From: Auanema rhodensis
Lineage: Eukaryota > Nematoda > Chromadorea > Rhabditida > Rhabditidae
NCBI GenBank assembly: GCA_964057225.1
Contig: OZ059897.1
Span: 434,001-498,000, forward strand
Length of the DNA: 64,000 nucleotides
Reading direction: 5' to 3'
In this document: piece after piece, positions 39,801 through 50,727 of the stretch
Layout: each line of letters opens with the position of its first letter
Numbering within the stretch: the stretch's first letter is position 1
Notes under the pieces: generated by a model
Seen by the model: only the letters and a program-made list of their open reading frames with translations
Told to the model about the DNA's origin: nothing
Databases searched by the model: none
Translations under genes and position numbers: made by a program

Positions 39801-41768
39801 TTTTTGTTGAATAACAATGTCGATCGTCTTTGTCTTGAAAAAAGGAATCTAAAAACATCTACTTTTTGTGAAATTATTTTGAAATTTTTCTGGAAAATTT
39901 TTGTCAAAATATTTTTGGAAGCAATGTTGAGTGTACATGGAAACTCAACATACACTAATGCATCATTTTTCAAACGATCATAACTAATTTTTGTATTGAG
40001 TGTTTCTTAATGTAGTATAGTGCATTCGATGCGGATTTTTAAGCTGCGTCGATCTGTGTTATCAGATTTGCGCTAGCTTAAAAATGCACCGAGATATCAA
40101 CTGATATAGGTTCACACTTATATCCTCGATTTTCACCGTGAAGAATTAATTTTTTTGTTGAATAACAATGTCCATCGTCTTTGTCTTGAAAAAAGGAATC
40201 TAAAAACATCTACTTTTTGTGAAATTATTTTGAAATTTTTCGGGAAACTTTTTGTCAAAATGTTTTTGGAAGCAATGTTGAGTGTACATGGAAACTCAAC
40301 ATACACTAATGCATCATTTTTCAAACGATCATAACTAATTTTTGTATTGAGCGTTTCTCCATGTAGTAAAGTGCATTCGATGCGGATTTTTAAGCTGGGT
40401 CGATCTGTGTTATCAGATTTGCGCTAGCTTAAAAATGCACCGAGATATCAACTGATATAGGTTCACATTTATATCCTCGATTTTCACCGTGAAGAATTAA
40501 TTTTTTTGTTGAATAACAATGTCCATCGTTTTTGTCTTGAAAAAAGGAATCTAAAAACATCTACTTTTTGTGAAATTATTTTGAAATTTTTCGGGAAAAT
40601 TTTTGTCAAAATGTTTTTGGAAGCAATGTTGAGTGTACATGGAAACTCAACATACACTAATGCATCATTTTTCAAACGATCATAACTAATTTTTGTATTA
40701 AGCTTTTCTTAATGTAGTATAGTGCATTCGATGCGGATTTTTAAGCTGCGTCGATCTGTGTTATCAGATTTGCGCTAGCTTAAAAATGCACCGAGATATC
40801 AACTGATATAAGTTCACACTTATATCCTCGATTTTCACCCTGAAGAATTAATTTTTTTGTTGAATAACAATGTCGATCGTCTTTGTCTTGAAAAAAGGAA
40901 TCTAAAAACATCTACTTTTTGTGAAATTATTTTGAAATTTTTCTGGAAAATTTTTGTCAAAATGTTTTTGGAAGCAATGTTGAGTGTACATGGAAACTCA
41001 ACATACACTAATGCATCATTTTTCAAACGATCATAACTAATTTTTGTATTGAGTGTTTCTTAATGTAGTATAGTGCATTCGATGCGGATTTTTAAGCTGC
41101 GTCGATCTGTGTTATCAGATTTGCGCTAGCTTAAAAATGCACCGAGATATCAACTGATATAGGTTCACACTTATATCCTCGATTTTCACCGTGAAGAATT
41201 AATTTTTTTGTTGAATAACAATGTCCATCGTCTTTGTCTTGAAAAAAGGAATCTAAAAACATCTACTTTTTGTGAAATTATTTTGAAATTTTTCGGGAAA
41301 CTTTTTGTCAAAATGTTTTTGGAAGCAATGTTGAGTGTACATGGAAACTCAACATACACTAATGCATCATTTTTCAAACGATCATAACTAATTTTTGTAT
41401 TGAGCGTTTCTCCATGTAGTATAGTGCATTCGATGCGGATTTTTAAGCTGCGTCGATCTGTGTTATCAGATTTGCGCTAGCTTAAAAATGCACCGAGATA
41501 TCAACTGATATAAGTTCACACTTATATCCTCGCTTTTCACCCTGAAGAATCAATTTTTTTGTTGAATAACAATGTCCATCGTCTTTGTCTTGAAAAAAGG
41601 AATCTAAAAACATCTACTTTTTGTGAAATTATTTTGAAATTTTTCGGGAAACTTTTTGTCAAAATGTTTTTGGAAGCAATGTTGAGTGTACATGGAAACT
41701 CAACATACACTAATGCATCATTTTTCAAACGATCATAACTAATTTTTGTATTAAGCGTTTCTCAATGT

Positions 41769-42118
41769 AGTATAGTGCATTCGATGCGGGTTTTTAAGCT
41801 GCGTCGATCTGTGTTATCAGATTTGAGCTGGCTTGAAGATGCACCGAGATATCAACTGATAAAGGTTCACACTTATATCCTCGATTTTCACCGTGAAGAA
41901 TTAATTTTTTTGTTGAATAACAATGTCCATCGTCTTTGTCTTGAAAACAGAAATCTGAAAACATCTACTTTTTGTGAAATTATTTTGAAATTTTTCGGGA
42001 AACTTTTCTCAAAATGTTTTTGGAAGCAATGTTGAGTGTACATGGAAACTCAACATACACTAATGCATCATTTTTCAAACGATCATAACTAATTTTTGTA
42101 TTGAGCGTTTCTTAATGT
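41769..42118 (+). repeat. 350-bp satellite 1 subtype (copy 5 of 5)
   Basis: It carries the same private changes as the copy at 25627 (frame 41775-42035). It is the last occurrence in the window and closes the HOR domain that begins near 24.9 kb. Confidence 0.8.
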
Positions 42119-45100
42119 AGTATAGTGCATTCGATGCGGATTTTTAAGCTGGGTCGATCTGTGTTATCAGATTTGCGCTAGCTTAAAAATGCACCGAGAT
42201 ATCAACTGATATAGGTTCACATTTATATCCTCGATTTTCACCGTGAAGAATTAATTTTTTTGTTGAATAACAATGTCCATCGTTTTTGTCTTGAAAAAAG
42301 GAATCTAAAAACATCTACTTTTTGTGAAATTATTTTGAAATTTTTCGGGAAAATTTTTGTCAAAATGTTTTTGGAAGCAATGTTGAGTGTACATGGAAAC
42401 TCAACATACACTAATGCATCATTTTTCAAACGATCATAACTAATTTTTGTATTAAGCTTTTCTTAATGTAGTATAGTGCATTCGATGCGGATTTTTAAGC
42501 TGCGTCGATCTGTGTTATCAGATTTGCGCTAGCTTAAAAATGCACCGAGATATCAACTGATATAAGTTCACACTTATATCCTCGATTTTCACCCTGAAGA
42601 ATTAATTTTTTTGTTGAATAACAATGTCCATCGTCTTTGTCTTAAAAAAAGGAATCTAAAAACATCTACTTTTTGTGAAATTATTTTGAAATTTTTCGGG
42701 AAAATTTTTGTCAAAATGTTTTTGGAAGCAATGTTGAGTGTACATGGAAACTCAACATACACTAATGCATCATTTTTCAAACGATCATAACTAATTTTTG
42801 TATCAAGCGTTTCTAAATGTAGTATAGTGCATTCGATGCGGATTTTTAAGCTGCGTCGATCTGTGTTATCAGATTTGCGCTAGCTTAAAAATGCACCGAG
42901 ATATCAACTGATATAAGTTCACACTTATATCCTCGATTTTCACCCTGAAGAATTAATTTTTTTGTTGAATAACAATGTCCATCGTCTTTGTCTTAAAAAA
43001 AGGAATCTAAAAACATCTACTTTTTGTGAAATTATTTTGAAATTTTTCGGGAAAATTTTTGTCAAAATGTTTTTGGAAGCAATGTTGAGTGTACATGGAA
43101 ACTCAACATACACTAATGCATCATTTTTCAAACCATCATAACTAATTTTTGTATTAAGCTTTTCTTAATGTAGTATAGTGCATTCGATGCGGATTTTTAA
43201 GCTGCGTCGATCTGTGTTATCAGATTTGCGCTAGCTTAAAAATGCACCGAGATATCAACTGATATAAGTTCACACATATATCCTCGTTTTTCACCCTGAA
43301 GAATTAATTTTTTTGTTGAATAACAATGTCCATCGTCTTTGTCTTGAAAAAAAGAATCTAAAAACATCTACTTTTTGTGAAATTATTTTGAAATTTTTCG
43401 GGAAAAGTTTTGTCAAAATGTTTTTGGAAGCAATGTTGAGTGTACATGGAAACTCAACATACACTAATGCATCATTTTTCAAACGATCATAACTAATTTT
43501 TGTATTGAGCGTTTCTTAATGTAGTATAGTGCATTCGATGCGGATTTTTAAGCTGGGTCGATCTGTGTTATCAGATTTGCGCTAGCTTAAAAATGCACCG
43601 AGATATCAACTGATATAGGTTCACATTTATATCCTCGATTTTCACCGTGAAGAATTAATTTTTTTGTTGAATAACAATGTCCATCGTCTTTGTCTTGAAA
43701 AAAGTAATCTAAAAACATCTACTTTTTGTGAAATTATTTTGAAATTTTTCGGGAAACTTTTTGTCAAAATGTTTTTGGAAGCAATGTTGAGTGTACATGG
43801 AAACTCAACATACACTAATGCATCATTTTTCAAACGATCATAACTAATTTTTGTATTGAGTGTTTCTTAATGTAGTATAGTGCATTCGATGCGGATTTTT
43901 AAGCTGCGTCGATCTGTGTTATCATATTTGCGCTAGCTTTAAAATACACCGAGATATCAACTGATATAAGTTCACACTTATATCCTCGATTTTCACCCTG
44001 AAGAATTAATTTTTTTGTTGAATAACAATGTCCATCGTCTTTGTCTTGAAAAAAGGAATCTAAAAACATCTACTTTTTGTGAAATTATTTTGAAATTTTT
44101 CGGGAAACTTTTTGTCAAAATGTTTTTGGAAGCAATGTTGAGTGTACATGGAAACTCAACATACACTAATGCATCATTTTTCAAACGATCATAACTAATT
44201 TTTGTATTGAGCGTTTCTTAATGTAGTATAGTGCATTCGATGCGGATTTTTAAGCTGGGTCGATCTGTGTTATCAGATTTGCGCTAGCTTAAAAATGCAC
44301 CGAGATATCAACTGATATAAGTTCACACTTATATCCTCGATTTTCACCCTGAAGAATTAATTTTTTTGTTGAATAACAATGTCCATCGTCTTTGTCTTGA
44401 AAAAAGGAATCTAAAAACATCTACTTTTTGTGAAATTATTTTGAAATTTTTCGGGAAAATTTTTGTCAAAATGTTTTTGGAAGCAATGTTGAGTGTACAT
44501 GGAAACTCAACATACACTAATGCATCATTTTTCAAACGATCATAACTAATTTTTGTATTGAGCGTTTCTCCATGTAGTATAGTGCATTCGATGCGGATTT
44601 TTAAGCTGCGTCGATCTGTGTTATCAGATTTGCGCTAGCTTGAAAATGCACCGAGATATCAACTGATATAGGTTCACACTTATATCCTCGATTTTCACCG
44701 TGAAGAATTAATTTTTTTGTTGAATAACAATGTCCATCGTCTTTGTCTTGAAAAAAGGAATCTAAAAACATCTACTTTTTGTGAAATTATTTTGAAATTT
44801 TTCGGGAAAATTTTTGTCAAAATGTTTTTGGAAGCAATGTTGAGTGTACATGGAAACTCAACATACACTAATGCATCATTTTTCAAACGATCATAACTAA
44901 TTTTTGTATTAAGCTTTTCTTAATGTAGTATAGTGCATTCGATGCGGATTTTTAAGCTGCGTCGATCTGTGTTATCAGATTTGCGCTAGCTTAAAAATGC
45001 ACCGAGATATCAACTGATATAAGTTCACACATATATCCTCGATTTTCACCCTGAAGAATTAATTTTTTTGTTGAATAACAATGTCCATCGTCTTTGTTTT

Positions 45101-45979
45101 GAAAAAAGGAATCTAAAAACATCTACTTTTTGTGAAATTATTTTGAAATTTTTCGGGAAAATTTTTGTCAAAATGTTTTTGGAAGCAATGTTGAGTGTAC
45201 ATGGAAACTCAACATACACTAATGCATCATTTTTCAAACGATCATAACTAATTTTTGTATTGAGCGTTTCTTAATGTAGTATAGTGCATTCGATGCGGAT
45301 TTTTAAGCTGGGTCGATCTGTGTTATCAGATTTGCGCTAGCTTAAAAATGCACCGAGATATCAACTGATATAGGTTCACATTTATATCCTCGATTTTCAC
45401 CGTGAAGAATTAATTTTTTTGTTGAATAACAATGTCCATCGTCTTTGTCTTGAAAAAAGGAATCTAAAAACATCTACTTTTTGTGAAATTATTTTGAAAT
45501 TTTTCGGGAAACTTTTTGTCAAAATGTTTTTGGAAGCAATGTTGAGTGTACATGGAAACTCAACATACACTAATGCATCATTTTTCAAACGATCATAACT
45601 AATTTTTGTATTGAGCGTTTCTTAATGTAGTATAGTGCATTCGATGCGGATTTTTAAGCTGGGTCGATCTGTGTTATCAGATTTGCGCTAGCTTAAAAAT
45701 GCACCGAGATATCAACTGATATAAGTTCACACTTATATCCTCGATTTTCACCCTGAAGAATTAATTTTTTTGTTGAATAACAATGTCCATCGTCTTTGTC
45801 TTGAAAAAAGGAATCTAAAAACATCTACTTTTTGTGAAATTATTTTGAAATTTTTCGGGAAACTTTTTGTCAAAATGTTTTTGGAAGCAATGTTGAGTGT
45901 ACATGGAAACTCAACATACACTAATGCATCATTTTTCAAACGATCATAACTAATTTTTGTATTGAGCGTTTCTTAATGT
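42119..45979 (+). repeat. Satellite 1 mixed region without a clear HOR
   Basis: Eleven monomers of mixed subtypes between two HOR domains. Those at 42470 and 42821 share cttaaaaaaagg and are near-identical neighbours. The monomer at 43172 has private changes (gggaaaagttttgtc and aaaaaaagaatc). The one at 43523 has the gtaatc variant otherwise typical of the 4-mer domain. The one at 43874 has tatcatatttgc and ctttaaaatacacc, the latter typical of the 5-10 kb region. The region is a mosaic of subtypes found elsewhere in the array. Confidence 0.7.
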
Positions 45980-48900
45980 AGTATAGTGCATTCGATGCGG
46001 ATTTTTAAGCTGGGTCGATCTGTGTTATCAGATTTGCGCTAGCTTAAAAATGCACCGAGATATCAACTGATATAGGTTCACACATATATCCTCGATTTTC
46101 ACCGTGAAGAATTAATTTTTTTGTTGAATAACAATGTCCATCGTCTTTGTCTTGAAAAAAGGAATCTAAAAACATCTACTTTTTGTGAAATTATTTTGAA
46201 ATTTTTCGGGAAAATTTTTGTCAAAATGTTTTTGGAAGCATTGTTGAGTGTACATGGAAACTCAACATACACTAATGCATCATTTTTCAAACGATCATAA
46301 CTAATTTTTGTATTGAGCTTTTCTTAATGTAGTATAGTGCATTCGATGCGGATTTTTAAGCTGCGTCGATCTGTGTTATCAGATTTGCGCTAGCTTGAAA
46401 ATGCACCGAGATATCAACTGATATAGGTTCACACTTATATCCTCGATTTTCACCGTGAAGAATTAATTTTTTTGTTGAATAACAATGTCCATCGTCTTTG
46501 TCTTGAAAAAAGGAATCTAAAAACATCTACTTTTTGTGAAATTATTTTGAAATTTTTCGGGAAAATTTTTGTCAAAATGTTTTTGGAAGCAATGTTGAGT
46601 GTACATGGAAACTCAACATACACTAATGCATCATTTTTCAAACGATCATAACTAATTTTTGTATTAAGCTTTTCTTAATGTAGTATAGTGCATTCGATGC
46701 GGATTTTTAAGCTGCGTCGATCTGTGTTATCAGATTTGCGCTAGCTTAAAAATGCACCGAGATATCAACTGATATAAGTTCACACTTATATCCTCGATTT
46801 TCACCCTGAAGAATTAATTTTTTTGTTGAATAACAATGTCCATCGTCTTTGTCTTGAAAAAAGGAATCTAAAAACATCTACTTTTTGTGAAATTATTTTG
46901 AAATTTTTCGGGAAAATTTTTGTCAAAATGTTTTTGGAAGCATTGTTGAGTGTACATGGAAACTCAACATACACTAATGCATCATTTTTCAAACGATCAT
47001 AACTAATTTTTGTATTGAGCGTTTCTTAATGTAGTATAGTGCATTCGATGCGGATTTTTAAGCTGGGTCGATCTGTGTTATCAGATTTGCGCTAACTTAA
47101 AAATGCACCGAGATATCAACTGATATAAGTTCACACTTATATCCTCGATTTTCACCCTGAAGAATTAATTTTTTTGTTGAATAACAATGTCCATCGTCTT
47201 TGTCTTGAAAAAAGGAATCTAAAAACATCTACTTTTTGTGAAATTATTTTGAAATTTTTCGGGAAACTTTTTGTCAAAATGTTTTTGGAAGCAATGTTGA
47301 GTGTACATGGAAACTCAACATACACTAATGCATCATTTTTCAAACGATCATAACTAATTTTTGTATTGAGCGTTTCTTAATGTAGTATAGTGCATTCGAT
47401 GCGGATTTTTAAGCTGGGTCGATCTGTGTTATCAGATTTGCGCTAGCTTAAAAATGCACCGAGATATCAACTGATATAAGTTCACACATATATCCTCGAT
47501 TTTCACCCTGAAGAATTAATTTTTTTGTTGAATAACAATGTCCATCGTCTTTGTCTTGAAAAAAGGAATCTAAAAACATCTACTTTTTGTGAAATTATTT
47601 TGAAATTTTTCGGGAAAATTTTTGTCAAAATGTTTTTGGAAGCAATGTTGAGTGTACATGGAAACTCAACATACACTAATGCATCATTTTTCAAACGATC
47701 ATAACTAATTTTTGTATTGAGCGTTTCTTAATGTAGTATAGTGCATTCGATGCGGATTTTTAAGCTGGGTCGATCTGTGTTATCAGATTTGCGCTAGCTT
47801 AAAAATGCACCGAGATATCAACTGATATAGGTTCACATTTATATCCTCGATTTTCACCCTGAAGAATTAATTTTTTTGTTGAATAACAATGTCCATCGTC
47901 TTTGTCTTGAAAAAAGGAATCTAAAAACATCTACTTTTTGTGAAATTATTTTGAAATTTTTCGGGAAACTTTTTGTCAAAATGTTTTTGGAAGCAATGTT
48001 GAGTGTACATGGAAACTCAACATACACTAATGCATCATTTTTCAAACGATCATAACTAATTTTTGTATTGAGCGTTTCTTAATGTAGTATAGTGCATTCG
48101 ATGCGGATTTTTAAGCTGGGTCGATCTGTGTTATCAGATTTGCGCTAGCTTAAAAATGCACCGAGATATCAACTGATATAGGTTCACACATATATCCTCG
48201 ATTTTCACCGTGAAGAATTAATTTTTTTGTTGAATAACAATGTCCATCGTCTTTGTCTTGAAAAAAGGAATCTAAAAACATCTACTTTTTGTGAAATTAT
48301 TTTGAAATTTTTCGGGAAAATTTTTGTCAAAATGTTTTTGGAAGCATTGTTGAGTGTACATGGAAACTCAACATACACTAATGCATCATTTTTCAAACGA
48401 TCATAACTAATTTTTGTATTGAGCTTTTCTTAATGTAGTATAGTGCATTCGATGCGGATTTTTAAGCTGCGTCGATCTGTGTTATCAGATTTGCGCTAGC
48501 TTGAAAATGCACCGAGATATCAACTGATATAGGTTCACACTTATATCCTCGATTTTCACCGTGAAGAATTAATTTTTTTGTTGAATAACAATGTCCATCG
48601 TCTTTGTCTTGAAAAAAGGAATCTAAAAACATCTACTTTTTGTGAAATTATTTTGAAATTTTTCGGGAAAATTTTTGTCAAAATGTTTTTGGAAGCAATG
48701 TTGAGTGTACATGGAAACTCAACATACACTAATGCATCATTTTTCAAACGATCATAACTAATTTTTGTATTAAGCTTTTCTTAATGTAGTATAGTGCATT
48801 CGATGCGGATTTTTAAGCTGCGTCGATCTGTGTTATCAGATTTGCGCTAGCTTAAAAATGCACCGAGATATCAACTGATATAAGTTCACACTTATATCCT

Positions 48901-50191
48901 CGATTTTCACCCTGAAGAATTAATTTTTTTGTTGAATAACAATGTCCATCGTCTTTGTCTTGAAAAAAGGAATCTAAAAACATCTACTTTTTGTGAAATT
49001 ATTTTGAAATTTTTCGGGAAAATTTTTGTCAAAATGTTTTTGGAAGCATTGTTGAGTGTACATGGAAACTCAACATACACTAATGCATCATTTTTCAAAC
49101 GATCATAACTAATTTTTGTATTGAGCGTTTCTTAATGTAGTATAGTGCATTCGATGCGGATTTTTAAGCTGGGTCGATCTGTGTTATCAGATTTGCGCTA
49201 ACTTAAAAATGCACCGAGATATCAACTGATATAAGTTCACACTTATATCCTCGATTTTCACCCTGAAGAATTAATTTTTTTGTTGAATAACAATGTCCAT
49301 CGTCTTTGTCTTGAAAAAAGGAATCTAAAAACATCTACTTTTTGTGAAATTATTTTGAAATTTTTCGGGAAACTTTTTGTCAAAATGTTTTTGGAAGCAA
49401 TGTTGAGTGTACATGGAAACTCAACATACACTAATGCATCATTTTTCAAACGATCATAACTAATTTTTGTATTGAGCGTTTCTTAATGTAGTATAGTGCA
49501 TTCGATGCGGATTTTTAAGCTGGGTCGATCTGTGTTATCAGATTTGCGCTAGCTTAAAAATGCACCGAGATATCAACTGATATAAGTTCACACATATATC
49601 CTCGATTTTCACCCTGAAGAATTAATTTTTTTGTTGAATAACAATGTCCATCGTCTTTGTCTTGAAAAAAGGAATCTAAAAACATCTACTTTTTGTGAAA
49701 TTATTTTGAAATTTTTCGGGAAAATTTTTGTCAAAATGTTTTTGGAAGCAATGTTGAGTGTACATGGAAACTCAACATACACTAATGCATCATTTTTCAA
49801 ACGATCATAACTAATTTTTGTATTGAGCGTTTCTTAATGTAGTATAGTGCATTCGATGCGGATTTTTAAGCTGGGTCGATCTGTGTTATCAGATTTGCGC
49901 TAGCTTAAAAATGCACCGAGATATCAACTGATATAGGTTCACATTTATATCCTCGATTTTCACCGTGAAGAATTAATTTTTTTGTTGAATAACAATGTCC
50001 ATCGTCTTTGTCTTGAAAAAAGGAATCTAAAAACATCTACTTTTTGTGAAATTATTTTGAAATTTTTCGGGAAACTTTTTGTCAAAATGTTTTTGGAAGC
50101 AATGTTGAGTGTACATGGAAACTCAACATACACTAATGCATCATTTTTGAAACGATCATAACTAATTTTTGTATTAAGCTTTTATTAATGT
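45980..50191 (+). repeat. Satellite 1 HOR, two tandem copies of a 2106-bp 6-mer (distal)
   Basis: Six monomers at 45980-48085 recur in order at 48086-50191. Shared markers are gaagcattgttg in monomers 1 and 3, cttgaaaatg in monomer 2, gctaacttaaaa in monomer 4 and cacacatatatcc in monomers 1 and 5. The sixth monomers differ: 47735 has ccctgaag where 49841 has ccgtgaag, and 49841 carries a tttttgaaacg change near 50148. This 6-mer is a different set of subtypes from the 2106-bp HOR at 11.6 kb. Confidence 0.85.
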
Positions 50192-50698
50192 ATTAAAGTG
50201 CATTCGATGCGGATTTTTAAGCTGGGTCGATCTGTGTTATCAGATTTGCGCTAGCTTAAAAATGCACCGAGATATCAACTGATATAGGTTCACATTTATA
50301 TCCTCGATTTTCACCGTGAAGAATCAATTTTTTTGTTGAATAACAATGTCCATCGTCTTTGTCTTGAAAAAAGTAATCTAAAAACATCTACTTTTTGTGA
50401 AATTATTTTGAAATTTTTCGGGAAACTTTTTGTCAAAATGTTTTTGGAAGCAATGTTGAGTGTACATGGAAACTCAACATACACTAATGCATCATTTTTC
50501 AAACGATCATAACTAATTTTTGTATTGAGCGTTTCTTAATGTAGTATAGTGCATTCGATGCGGATTTTTAAGCTGGGTCGATCTGTGTTATCAGATTTGC
50601 GCTAGCTTAAAAATGCACCGAGATATCAACTGATATAGGTTCACATTTATATCCTCGATTTTCACCGTGAAGAATTAATTTTTTTGTTGAATAACAAT
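50192..50698 (+). repeat. Distal end of satellite 1: one full and one truncated monomer
   Basis: The monomer at 50192 starts with an unusual form (tattaaagtg after cttttattaatg) but is otherwise typical, with the gtaatc and gaatcaattt variants. The last copy starts at 50543 and follows the consensus without visible decay to 50698, where it stops inside the gttgaataacaatg motif, 156 bp into the unit. Confidence 0.85.
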
Positions 50699-50727
50699 TA
50701 TCATACAAACAATAACAAAATAACAAC
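50699..50727. other. Junction between satellite 1 and satellite 2
   Basis: Satellite 1 follows its consensus up to 50698 and satellite 2 sequence (aaattatcaagag) starts at about 50728. The 29 bases between match neither family and are A-rich. The heptamer ATAACAA lies in the satellite 1 end at 50691-50697 and twice more at 50712-50718 and 50720-50726, so the linker looks like slippage or microhomology at the join. No transposon end or target-site duplication is visible. Confidence 0.85.

Larger units (their letters stand above)
35803..42118 (+). repeat. Satellite 1 HOR derivative with 3-mer expansions
   Basis: It starts as the 12-mer for six monomers (35803-37907), then switches to repeated runs of three subtypes: catcgtttttgtcttg, then the tttttctggaaaa variant, then a plain one. 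The runs at 39312-40364 and 40365-41417 are 1053 bp apart in phase and share a private caatgtcgatcg change (C to G). The cgcttttcaccctg subtype recurs at 38961 and 41418, and the 350-bp subtype at 36505 and 41769. The spacing of the 350-bp subtype here is 5264 bp against 4211 and 2456 bp in earlier blocks. Confidence 0.8.
1..50698 (+). repeat. Satellite 1: 351-bp tandem array, 144 complete monomers plus a partial one
   Basis: A head-to-tail array whose monomer, phased on the motif agtatagtgcattcgatg, recurs every 351 bp from position 1 to 50543. The last copy is cut at 156 bp by the junction with satellite 2. All monomers lie in one orientation, with no insertion of other DNA. Hand count of the monomer at 2460 gives about 32% G+C. 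The 144 units sum to 50,542 bp, two short of 144 x 351, which matches the one-base changes I located: +1 in four units, -1 in seven, +1 in one T-run. Neighbouring monomers differ at a few to about fifteen sites, and shared variants define subtypes and higher-order repeats. The family is unknown to me. A length near twice 175 bp would suit two nucleosomes. The array continues past the left edge. Confidence 0.98.

Noticed and set aside
25633-42035. Five 86-codon forward frames as a small gene family
   Set aside because: They sit at fixed phase in satellite monomers, begin at GTG or an internal ATG, and end by a frame shift. There is no promoter, splice or polyadenylation context, and identity between copies follows the HOR structure.
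121-50502. About 130 reverse-strand frames of 63 codons, one per satellite 1 monomer
   Set aside because: They start at a TTG, not ATG, and recur only because the DNA repeats. Several monomers (for example 10182, 11937, 12639, 17904) gain a stop from the tttatcttg variant, and others lose the start (ttttagaacg, tttttgaaacg), so the frame is not maintained.
1-50698. 5S rDNA, histone or tRNA gene cluster with a 351-bp period
   Set aside because: No 5S-like internal control region, no cloverleaf and no histone frame was seen. The monomer is A+T-rich and free of conserved gene-like blocks.
50699-50727. Transposon end or target-site duplication at the junction
   Set aside because: No terminal inverted repeat, no poly-A tail and no flanking duplication beyond the ATAACAA echoes.
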